64,000 nucleotides of DNA, taken from the NCBI RefSeq assembly GCF_020080835.1, contig NC_058159.1, forward strand, positions 12,400,001 to 12,464,000, read 5' to 3'. The notes beneath the pieces were generated by a model. The model saw only the letters and a list, made by a program, of their open reading frames with translations. It ran no database searches and had not been told where the DNA came from. The position numbers and the translations under genes are program-made. Shown here piece after piece: positions 1-9,939 of the stretch (the stretch's first letter is position 1; each line of letters starts with the position of its first letter). Origin of the DNA: Cotesia glomerata (Eukaryota; Arthropoda; Insecta; Hymenoptera; Braconidae).

Positions 1-43
1 CTTTTTAAAAACAATCCGAAGATAAGGAAAGACCTTTCTGATT

Positions 44-1800
44 TCAATCTGTTCTTCGCTTGTGTCCAACCCTTTTGTTTTCGAATGACCTACGCAAAGG
101 CTTTCTTTTTCGCTTTCTGTTTTCATCGGGTACATCTCTCTTCAGTGACCAGCAATAACCTGCCATCATATTGACATTCCACTTTCCTTGATATCGACTT
201 TCCATTTCACTTATGTCTTGGTTGAATCTTTCACCTTGCTCTTCACTATAGTCGCCAAGATTTTCAGGGAATTGTTGAAGGTGAGAATGTAAGAAATGCA
301 ATTTAAGATTCATTAAGCAACCCATAGGATCGTAACTGTCCAACAACTCTTCACCTAAATTTTCACTCTTTTTATTTCCCAAAATATTTTGTGACACATC
401 TTTAAAACTTGACCATGTTGCTTTTTCAATGTCGTTCTTTTCATAAACGAAATTATCGTCTAGAAATCATGTCCGAATTTGAGGCCTATCGAAAATTCCT
501 TCTTTTAATTTGGCATCATTTATAGCCGGAAACTTTTCTCCCAAATATCTAAAACAATTGCCATCTTTTTCCAGAGCTTTGACGAAGTGCTTCATAAGAC
601 CAATCTAAATATGAAGTGGTGGTAGCGGGTATTTAGAAGGATCGATTAACGGTGTTCGTATCACATTGTGAGAACCAGGATCCAAGTTCGCTCTCGTTGG
701 CCATTCTCTCTTCACACAGTGATTTTTCCGATCTCGACTACCCCACAAGCATAAAAAGCAGGGATATTTTGTAAACCCTGATTGTTGACCTAACAGAAGT
801 GTTGCAATTTTCAAATCGCCACAAACTTTTCATCGATGCTCCAAATACTTTATTTTATTTAATACAATCTGTAAATTTTCATAAGCTTCTTTAAGTTCGG
901 TCGAGTGGGCTATTGGAATCGGCGCATACGTGTTTCCGTTATGAAGAAGAACAGCTTTATTGAGACTTCTCTTTGAAGAATCAATAAAAAGCCTCCATTC
1001 ATCGTCTTTATATATGTTCGGTTTCAATTCATTAACCAAACCTTTCACATCTGAACAGTAAACCAAAGAATTTTCGCTATCGTTATTGAAAAATTTTCGG
1101 AACTCTTTCTCCCTATCGCAATAAAAATAAGCTGATGTTTCTTTAGCTAATAAATTTTTCTTCTTTAATACAGCCGCTAAATATTCAGATTCTTCTTTGG
1201 ATAGCCCTATATCTCGCACAAGGTCATTTAATTCTAGTTGGTCGAAGGTTTCAGAGTCTTGATTTTCACAAACAACATCGGGCAAGTATTCTTCGACCTC
1301 AGAACTGTTTTTTTCATAGACGTCGTCAACTTGCATCCCTTCTCCGTCCTCATCTATCGGCTCACAAGTAGCAGTTTCTTCAACACCCAAAATTTTTTGA
1401 GGTTTTACAATTGATGGAATGTTGGGATATTGAATCTTACGTTTAGTTGTCGAAGTAAAACCTGCAACGTCAGTCTTACAAAAGTAGCAGTTCTTTTGAT
1501 TTGTTAGTGCAGACCATATCATGGGCTTCGAAAATTTTAAGCTCTCTTGATTTCTCGTCTGCTCCCAACAAATTAACATCGTGCGACACCGACCACAAAC
1601 AGTATGTGGTACCCAGGTTGCATTTTAGTTGGTAATTTGAATACCAAAGCAATCTTCATAAACCTTCTTCAATTTGTTTGGTGTACGGTACTTTGCCACT
1701 TCAAACTCTCCACATATGTAACAAAACCAATCAAAACTTTTGTTACATATGTGAGAGACACTTCTTGTAATATTATACCCTTCAGAAGCCAAGTCACCCA
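44..1800 (-). pseudogene. Decayed transposon-encoded protein (family A), four in-frame stops
   Basis: One reading frame runs from about 1800 down to its natural stop at 44-46. It is broken by TAA at 1627-1625, TGA at 832-830, TAG at 607-605 and TGA at 470-468, with no frameshift. Sequence between the stops continues smoothly, for example GLMKHFVKALEKDGNCFRYL after the stop at 605. The product would be about 580 residues. It has an N-terminal Cys-rich part (CYICGEF, VCGRCRTML, CYFCKTD, probably metal-binding), a middle acidic stretch, and the C-terminal block MNLKLHFLHSHLQQF...GERFNQDISEMESRYQGKW, followed by a basic tail. I recognise this C-terminal block as a protein repeated many times in arthropod genomes and associated with mobile DNA, but I know no named enzymatic domain. 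A second fragment lies at 46123-46391. The copy is not functional. Confidence 0.75.
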
Positions 1801-2310
1801 CTAATGAAAAGTTGCAGTCACTGGACGACGACGCCTGCGAGCCTGCTTTCTCACTCTAACCAGATGCCGATACTGGGATTCCGAGTCCTTGCATCGTAAA
1901 ACACATATTGATTGTGCCTGCCATGACGACACGCACGTCGATGGCCCAGGGACTCTGCCAGATGGTTCTGTTGCCCACCGTCACCACGTGGAGGTGGCCT
2001 GGTTACAGGCACAAGCTTCTAACCTTCAATTTTTTGCAATTTTCAGGGGTTTTTTGCCATTTACTTAGATTTTAAATCGTTTATGGTTTTGAATAAACTT
2101 CAAATTTGAATTCAGCGGTTTAAAATACATAAAAATCACACTTAGTCTATAGTTCCATAAATTTTTTTCTTACCAAAACTGCTAATTTTTTAGGATTTTT
2201 TGCAATTTACTCAAAGTTTGAAAGGTGTACGGGAAAAACTGATTTTAGATTCGGATTCAGCGCGTCAAAATACATAAAGACAGGTAGGGTCCGGTCAAAA
2301 GTACCGACCA
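1800..2310. repeat. Non-coding end of the family A element
   Basis: This stretch follows the N-terminal side of the decayed gene. The part from about 2040 to 2310 matches 46530-47005 in the same orientation, including the shared outer motif TCCGGTCAAAAGTAC. In both places the motif points away from a family A coding fragment, as the end of an inverted-repeat element would. Positions 1815-2030 are much more GC-rich than the surroundings and are open in one plus-strand frame, with several His and Cys codons. I do not recognise that peptide. Confidence 0.5.
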
Positions 2311-2318
2311 CTTTTTTT

Positions 2319-2455
2319 ACTTCCCGCTAAGAAAATCGAAAATTTTCAAAAATCGGCAAGTTATTGATTTTACCCCGTTTTGCAAAAATCGAGTTTTCAT
2401 CAAATTTCGACGTTTTAAGGTCACAGGAAGCTTCCCTGATTACCCTCGCGATGTT
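2319..2455 (+). repeat. Fragment of the AACTTCCCGCTA interspersed repeat
   Basis: Begins ACTTCCCGCTAAG and continues with a block (TTACCCCGTTTTGC, then AAGCTTCCCTGA) that recurs at 20057-20230 and 21950-22098, and reversed at 28225-28370. It directly abuts the family A end on its left and the Helitron-like array on its right. No gene. Confidence 0.7.
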
Positions 2456-2463
2456 GTCACTAT

Positions 2464-3825
2464 GTCTATTGCGGGGGTGGATGTTAATAATGAAAAATTT
2501 CAATTTCCAAGCTATAGCCTATAGCTCTTATAGGTCCCAAATTTGGTAAGAATCTGCTATATGTGTGGTAGAAATGATCTAAGAGTGGATTTTATGACAA
2601 CTTACTCCAAATGTGGATTGAGGAGTGGGTGTTAACAAATAAAAATTTTGGTTTTCAAAATATAGCTCCTACATGCTTTAAATTGAGTAGGAGTTTTCTA
2701 TATGTGATATAGAAATGATCTAAGATCAGATTTTACAACGAATCACCTCCAATGAGGATCGCGGGAATGAGTGTTGACAATAAAAAATCTCAATTTCCAA
2801 AATATAGCTTCTAAAAACTATAAATTTGGTAGGAATCTTTCATTTCTAATGAAGAGATCATCTCAAAATGGATTTTAACAAATTCTACTTCTGATGGGAA
2901 TTGCGGAGCTGGGTTTTAAAATCTATAATTTTAATTTACAAATTATAACTTCTACAGACTCCAAATTTGGTGGGAATCTTTGTGTATGATGTCAAGTTAA
3001 GCTAAGAATGGATTTTCTCGAATTCCAATCCAAAAGGGATTACGAGTGCGTTAACAATGAAAATCTCTTATTTTTGAACAATAGTTTCTATGGCCTCGAA
3101 CTTTTGTTGGAACCTTTTGTTTATAATATAGAAATCATCTCGAATAGGATCTTACGAAATTCCTCCCTTACATAGGAGTGCGGGAGTGATAATTGTCAAA
3201 AAATTCATATTGTTCCTACAGATATAAAATTTGATAGAATCTCAAGAGAAACAGGAAATCACAGGAATGGCCTCCAAAGTCAACGGATTTAAATATTTTT
3301 CTTTCTTAATAATTATATTTTCCTACAACAATTGTCTCTTTAGCAGCGGCTAAAAAGTCGTTATAACGTTTCCAAAATTTTACTTTACATGTAGCTATTC
3401 AGTCAACGGACTTAGAGATTAACATACATTTTATTTTTGCTGATCACTAACCGATGAATTGTTCTTATTACAGAGGAGATTTTAATTAATAGCGAAATTC
3501 GCTACACTTTGAGCTAGGCAGATTTCAACTTCACTTATGAGACCTACAATAACTTTAACTGAAACTTTTAATGCTCATTTCAAATTTTTTTCTTCGTGTC
3601 AATTATTATTCATTTTTGGAAGAATGCCACGGGAATGTTATATTAATTGCACATTGAAAGATACGATAAATATTAGCGAGAATGATCACATGGATGAAAA
3701 GTAAATGCCAATTCGATGAAATTTGGAATCTCTGTTAGTCAATACAATACTCCAATTAAATTTCAAGTTTAAATCTACAAATACAATTCTATAAACGCAC
3801 AGCGTAGCGGGCGGGTAACAGCTAG
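2464..3825 (+). mobile_element. Helitron-like non-autonomous element, left palindrome arm
   Basis: The right end reads GCGGGCGGGTAACAGCTAGT: a GC-rich imperfect hairpin, then CTAG (3822-3825) followed by T. This is the expected form of a Helitron 3' end (hairpin, about 10 nt, CTRR, insertion before T). Internally there are diverged units of roughly 100-140 bp, each with a form of CCCCGCAATC and of CCAAATTTGGAG. The reverse complement lies at 15103 to about 16425. The Helitron assignment rests only on the 3' terminal structure; I found no Rep/helicase ORF and no certain 5' TC end. Confidence 0.55.
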
Positions 3826-4000
3826 TATATATGTCGGAATAGCGTTGGTTTGAAAAGGGCGCACACTATTATTATTATCTTGAGACATTTTATTATTTGT
3901 TTACAATATCCAGATGATACAAATATCGTACAACTTTATTAATACTTAATTATAGTTGCTTGTTACAATGTTTGTTTATGCGTAACACAGACACACAGTC

Positions 4001-4005
4001 ACACA

Positions 4006-4082
<77 letters not shown>
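4001..4082 (+). repeat. (CA)n microsatellite
   Basis: Near-perfect CA run that ends at ACGTGACG, where the truncated R1-clade LINE begins. It forms the 5' side of the LINE's (AC)n target. Confidence 0.95.
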
Positions 4083-4085
<3 letters not shown>

Positions 4086-4462
4086 ACGAGGAACTCAGAG
4101 CTAAAGAACGGCAGAACAGCATCGCACGATGGCAATCGCAGTGGGACGCCGCGACAACGAAAAAGGGCAAATGACAGAAACTAGAAGGAAGGAAAAATAA
4201 CACCTTAGCCACCAGAAGGAATAGCAGTAGCTAGATCCTCCCTTCACGAAGTAATGCCTGACGGCGGTTTCCATGAGGGATTAGAAGAAAGAAAAAAAGG
4301 GGTTTAGGGTTTAGTGGGTAGGGGCGTTAGCGTCGAGTTTCAGTATGACGCTGCGTCGAGTTTCAGTATGACGCTGCGTCGAGTCGTCACATATCCAGGC
4401 CGAACAGCTATGCCTGGAATCCGTAAAAAGGATTCTCCCCCCTAAGATAAAAAAAAAAAAAA
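4083..4462 (+). mobile_element. R1-clade LINE remnant, 5'-truncated and internally deleted
   Basis: Positions 4083-4160 encode EELRAKERQNSIARWQSQWD, matching part of the LINE C-terminal region at 9940-11760. The sequence then jumps to the final KRANDRN-type residues and the 3' UTR (a tandem GTCGAGTTTCAGTATGACGC unit twice, then CCCCCCTAAGATAAA). It ends in A-rich DNA followed by (CA)n at about 4463-4484. About 4.8 kb of the full copy in the right arm is missing. Both ends lie in AC repeats. Confidence 0.85.
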
Positions 4463-4484
4463 CACACACACACACACACACACA

Positions 4485-5559
4485 CAATATTATATAGTCA
4501 CTACACTCGAAGTATAATTTAATATTATTATTTAATTATTAACAATTATAATTTTAATTAACACACTAAACTAATAATATGAACAATATTAACAAAATAA
4601 GATATCGTTAATGTTAGACGTTAGAAATAATAAAATGACGACAGACTTGGATAAGAGAACGAATCCACAATCAGAAGGACAGCAAACCGTTATCGCTCAC
4701 TGTTCGGAAAGAACTGACTATTCTCAAAACTTATTTTCAATCCGTAGCTCTTTCAGGTAATTATTCTGAAAAAATACACAAGATACATCTTGCAATTGTA
4801 CGTCCCGATGATTTTCACTTAGGTATTGCTGTCCCTTGACTGTGGCTACGTTAGACCCGCAGATGTGATCTTTCGAACCCAAGCCTACCGTCATAAAAGA
4901 CTTAAGGAAAGTTTACTAAAATTTCCTTAGCGTATTAGATCATAAAAATTAAAATGCTAAGTTTTATTTTCTAGCTATAAACTAAAAGTGCTTAGGATTT
5001 TCCCAGCATCCCTTGGAAAAACCCAGCTATTCTCATCTCCGATGTAGTTTTTGGAATCGATCCATGAAGTCGTTTAAAAGTTATTCCAAAAAAACCGAAT
5101 TTGAAAAATTTTTTTGAGATAGATAGGTAGTTTTTTTTTGAGATTTCTCAAAATCTGCCGGTCCGAATCGATCCAAAGTGTATTCAAAATCTAAGTTTGG
5201 TCAAGCCCTTTCGAATGGCAACGGTAATCATGGTAACGGTAACCATAGCAACGGTTACCATAGCAACGGAGAATCAAAATGTTATTTTCCTCCAAAAAAA
5301 AAAAAAGAGAGAGATGGGGAAGGGGGAAGAAGGCACGGGAGATAGGGCACGGGTGGGGAGGGGAAGAATGAGAGGAAGGGGAAGGGGTAGCATACGTGAT
5401 GGTTGACGAAAAATCCATTCTGGCTAGCACTTGCGCAAAATCCGTTCTTAGTGAGCGTCTATGTCACGAAAGGGGTAAGTATACGAGATTTGAAGTTAAT
5501 CGGACCAATAGTTTCGGAGATTTCTTGATAAGTCAGTCAGTGGTAAATCGCTTATATTT

Positions 5560-5565
<6 letters not shown>
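4485..5565. repeat. Inner palindrome arm, non-coding
   Basis: Unrecognised non-coding sequence whose reverse complement is at about 8585-9648, apparently near 100% identical. It contains a short run of the GGTAACCATAGCAAC minisatellite unit (5217-5270) and a purine-rich GGGGAAGG stretch (5300-5390). Positions 5290-5560 also match 18480-18830, a third diverged copy. ORFs here pass through low-complexity DNA and look spurious. Confidence 0.8.

Positions 5566-5626
<61 letters not shown>
5566..5626. repeat. (TA)n microsatellite
   Basis: Long TA run. The matching place in the other arm (near 8570-8580) holds only a few TA units, so this tract expanded or shrank after the duplication formed. Confidence 0.95.
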
Positions 5627-5629
<3 letters not shown>

Positions 5630-6279
5630 GTGTGCCAAAATGTAATTCCCGTGGAGAACCTTTTTGAAATTGGAATTTTGAGTTCAGCTTTTGACAGGGG
5701 CTGTGTTTGGGCATTTCCTAAGATATTTTGGGGGGAGACGATGTATTTAATTTTCATAGAATTTTTTAACAGAAGCTTAGTTTGGGCGTTTTCGGTGAAA
5801 ATTCAAAATTCAAATTATATACACTAGTCACAAAAATTAAGGGATATAAAAAAAATTCCAAATTTTTGGGTGATTTTCAACAAGCTGTAACTCCGAGGAA
5901 AATAGTCGTACAGAAAAAATAAAAAAAGCAAATTGTAGCTCCAAGTGTCTAGTTTTCAGATATGACCATGAAAAACTGCACGATATTCAATTCGAAAAAT
6001 GAATTTTTCTAAAAGATGTTTACATTTTCTTATAGAGAATATCGTGCAGTTTTCAAAACCCTCCATCGATTTCCTGTACAATCATTATTTTCGGAGTTAT
6101 TGAATATCAAAGTCAAAAAGAACTTTTTTGCTTTGATTGACGATAACTCCGCGGCAAATCGTCGTACAGGCTTTTTGAATACGCCAAATTAAAGAGTATT
6201 AAATTCTCTAAAAGAGCTTAAATTTCTTTCGTGAATTTTCTGTAAGCTTTTCTTTGATAATCACCTTTGGCATTTTGAT

Positions 6280-7300
6280 ATGCCTCGCCGACATTTAGCT
6301 GCCACAGATGTGGCTCGCATTGTTACCCTACTTCAAGAGGGCTACAGTCAGATGGAAGTAGCAGCTTCTATGGGAGTGAGTCAGTCTGTTGTCAGTCGTG
6401 CCTATGCCCGATTTAACGCGAATCAAAGTTACGATCGTCGTCCGGGTCAAGGCAGACGACGAATCACTACTGAGCGTGATGATCGAGCTATCATTCGCGA
6501 AGCTCGTCGAAACCCTACTGCCCATGCTCACACGATCGCTCCTCAATTCCGCAATCGTCGACAACGTCCTTCCCAACAACACATCTCGGCATCAACGGTC
6601 CGAAATCGCTTTTGGACGACGCGCAAATCGCGTGCCTATGCTCACTTTACGACATCGTCGAGCCCGATTGGCTTATGCGCATGACCATCACCATTGGGGT
6701 CGTAGACAGTGGACCAGTGTCTTATGGACTGACGAATCTCGATTTTGTCTTCATGGCAGCGATAGACGATCTCTCGTTTGGCGCCGTCGTGGGGAACGAG
6801 ATCGGGATGGTTTTACGAGACCAGTTACGGCTTTCAATGGTGGATCAGTCATGGTGTGGGCAGGCGTGTCCTTCAATACCAGAACCCCGTTGGTCATCGT
6901 TCGTGGGACGTTGACTGCCGACAGGTATGTCGACGAGATTCTGGGATCACACGTCCTGCCTATGCGCACACGCATGGGAGCAAGACGGTTCATTTTGATG
7001 CAGGATAATGCTCGTCCTTATACTGCAGTTCGCACGCGAAATTTTCTCCGCGCCAACAACGTAACAACGCTTAATCATCCAGCTATGAGTCCTGATTTGA
7101 ACCCAATTGAGCATGTTTGGGACATGCTTGGGCGTCGATTGCGGCGAGACTATCCGCAACTGCACAATCTTTATCAGTTGACTCAAGCGTTGTTACGTTG
7201 TTGGCAAGGAATTTCGCAACGTGACATTCGACGATGCATCAACATGCAATATTGTTTACGAGCTGTGATTCGGAACAGAGGTGGCAATACACGATACTGA
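6280..7300 (+). pseudogene. Tc1/mariner-family transposase, two frameshifts
   Basis: Would catalyse cut-and-paste excision and integration at TA. The frame from 6280 encodes an N-terminal helix-turn-helix region (MPRRHLAATDVARIVTLLQ, then MGVSQSVVSRAYARF) and a GRRR-type linker. Around 6600-6660 the reading moves through a second frame (about 6612-6650) into a third, where LTLRHRRARLAYA resumes. The third frame carries the catalytic core: LWTDESRF (first Asp), MQDNARPY (second Asp) and SPDLNPIEHVWD (final acidic residue, about 34 residues later, the Tc1 DD34E spacing). It ends at 7300. Combined length is about 340 residues, normal for the family. The catalytic residues are intact, but the frameshifts make this copy inactive as read. 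Confidence 0.9.
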
Positions 7301-7340
7301 ACTGTTACTGCCTTGCGTACAGAGGTCCTTCAACAGCTGC

Positions 7341-7377
<37 letters not shown>

Positions 7378-7382
7378 CACAG

Positions 7383-7422
<40 letters not shown>
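7341..7422. repeat. (CAGA)n and (CA)n microsatellite
   Basis: CAGA units run into CA units just downstream of the transposase stop, inside the Tc1-like element. ORFs across this tract are artefacts of the simple repeat. Confidence 0.9.
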
Positions 7423-7426
<4 letters not shown>

Positions 7427-8374
7427 GCGTAAATCCGACCGAGCAACTTCCACGTGGTACGCTTTGGGTAACGCTAATGCCGGCGGTAAAACAGCAGTCG
7501 AAAAAAATCGAGAAAATTTCGAAAAAAATTGAGTTTTTTTTTTTCAAATTTTTAAAAAAATCAATCTCTTTAATCGAAAAAATAAATATTTTAGAGAGAA
7601 AAAAATTTTTTTCATTAAAAAAATGAATAAAAATCACAAAATTGCTCATTATGGTGATTTTTGCAAGAACAAAGAAATTGAAGCTTCGGGGCACAATGAA
7701 AAAAAAATCGCAGCGCTTTGAATTTTTGAGGGATTTTAGGGGACACTGAGGTTAAAAAATTATCGACGATATCCTTCATTCATCCATTTTATCCAAAGTT
7801 ATACCAAGTTATCCAAATATCCTTAATTATGTGAATTTTTGTCTTTTTTTCAGTCCGAGTTTTCAATTCGAAAAATTAATTTTTCTAAAAGATGTTTACA
7901 TTTTCTTATAGAGAATATCGTGCAGTTTTCAAAACCCTCCTTCGATTTCCTGTACAATCATTATTTTCGGAGTTATTGAATATCAAAGTCAAAAAGAACT
8001 TTTTTGCTTTGATTGACGATAACTCCGCGGCAAATCGTCGTACAGGCTTTTTGAATACGCCAAATTAAAGAGTATTAAATTCTCTAAAAGAACTTTTGAA
8101 CAGAACAATCATAGAAGTTTTTTTTAAGCCCGTGGACCTTTTTTTACACGGAAAAAAATTTGGAAAATTTTTTTTTCGGCAGCTTTCTTAAGATTTCTCC
8201 AGACCTGGACATGAAAAAAATTTTTCATGGTCACATCTGAAAACTAGACACTTGAAGCTACAATTTGCTTTTTTTATTTTTTCTGTACGACTATTTTCCT
8301 CGGAGTTACAGCTTGTTGAAAATCACCCAAAAATTTGGAATTTTTTTTATATCCCTTAATTTTTGTGACTAGTG

Positions 8375-9671
8375 TATATAATTTGAATTTTGAATTTTCA
8401 CCGAAAACGCCCAAACTAAGCTTCTGCTAAAAAATTCTATGAAAATTAAATACATCGTCTCCCCCCAAAATATCTTAGGAAATGCCCAAACACAGCCCCT
8501 GTCAAAAGCTGAACTCAAAATTCCAATTTCAAAAAGGTTCTCCACGGGAATTACATTTTGGCACACCCTTATATATATATAAGCGATTTACCACTGACTG
8601 ACTTATCAAGAAATCTCCGAAACTATTGGTCCGATTAACTTCAAATCTCGTATACTTACCCCTTTCGTGACATAGACGCTCACTAAGAACGGATTTTGCG
8701 CAAGTGCTAGCCAGAATGGATTTTTCGTCAACCATCACGTATGCTACCCCTTCCCCTTCCTCTCATTCTTCCCCTCCCCACCCGTGCCCTATCTCCCGTG
8801 CCTTCTTCCCCCTTCCCCATCTCTCTCTTTTTTTTTTTTTGGAGGAAAATAACATTTTGATTCTCCGTTGCTATGGTAACCGTTGCTATGGTTACCGTTA
8901 CCATGATTACCGTTGCCATTCGAAAGGGCTTGACCAAACTTAGATTTTGAATACACTTTGGATCGATTCGGACCGGCAGATTTTGAGAAATCTCAAAAAA
9001 AAACTACCTATCTATCTCAAAAAAATTTTTCAAATTCGGTTTTTTTGGAATAACTTTTAAACGACTTCATGGATCGATTCCAAAAACTACATCGGAGATG
9101 AGAATAGCTGGGTTTTTCCAAGGGATGCTGGGAAAATCCTAAGCACTTTTAGTTTATAGCTAGAAAATAAAACTTAGCATTTTAATTTTTATGATCTAAT
9201 ACGCTAAGGAAATTTTAGTAAACTTTCCTTAAGTCTTTTATGACGGTAGGCTTGGGTTCGAAAGATCACATCTGCGGGTCTAACGTAGCCACAGTCAAGG
9301 GACAGCAATACCTAAGTGAAAATCATCGGGACGTACAATTGCAAGATGTATCTTGTGTATTTTTTCAGAATAATTACCTGAAAGAGCTACGGATTGAAAA
9401 TAAGTTTTGAGAATAGTCAGTTCTTTCCGAACAGTGAGCGATAACGGTTTGCTGTCCTTCTGATTGTGGATTCGTTCTCTTATCCAAGTCTGTCGTCATT
9501 TTATTATTTCTAACGTCTAACATTAACGATATCTTATTTTGTTAATATTGTTCATATTATTAGTTTAGTGTGTTAATTAAAATTATAATTGTTAATAATT
9601 AAATAATAATATTAAATTATACTTCGAGTGTAGTGACTATATAATATTGTGTGTGTGTGTGTGTGTGTGTG
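8375..9671. repeat. Inner palindrome arm, right copy, non-coding
   Basis: Reverse complement of 4463-5821. It begins at the TA next to the Tc1-like element and ends in a (TG)n run (about 9648-9671), which is the AC-repeat target next to the LINE 3' end. No gene seen. Confidence 0.85.
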
Positions 9672-9939
9672 TTTTATCTTAGGGGGGAGAATCCTTTTTA
9701 CGGATTCCAGGCATAGCTGTTCGGCCTGGATATGTGACGACTCGACGCAGCGTCATACTGAAACTCGACGCAGCGTCATACTGAAACTCGACGCTAACGC
9801 CCCTACCCACTAAACCCTAAACCCCTTTTTTTCTTTCCTCTAATCCCTCATGGAAACCGCCGTCAGGCATTACTTCGTGAGGGGAGGATCTAGCTACTGC
9901 TATTCCTTCTGGTGGCTAAGGTGTTATTTTTCCTTCCTT

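Larger units (their letters stand above)
5822..8374 (+). mobile_element. Tc1-like DNA transposon, palindrome centre
   Basis: Bounded by TA at 5820-5821 and 8375-8376. Termini are CACTAGTCACAAAAATTAAG and its complement, with inverted similarity extending about 160 bp (5822-5985 against about 8215-8374). It contains a broken DDE transposase on the plus strand. A 230-bp segment (5986-6217) is repeated in direct orientation at 7862-8093, so the right end is more complex than a simple mirror of the left. Positions 7341-7422 hold (CAGA)n followed by (CA)n. Confidence 0.88.

Noticed and set aside
2464..3240. Possible CRISPR-like array of spaced repeats
   Set aside because: Units are long, diverged and without constant spacers, and the genome is eukaryotic; it fits a repeat array in a Helitron-like element.
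3950..4212. Three overlapping ORFs rich in THTHT or CVCVC
   Set aside because: They only read through a (CA)n microsatellite on both strands; no real gene.
5396..5827. 143-codon ORF with a YIYIY stretch
   Set aside because: Runs through the (TA)n tract. The mirrored arm, with a short TA tract, gives a different ORF, so the frame is not conserved.
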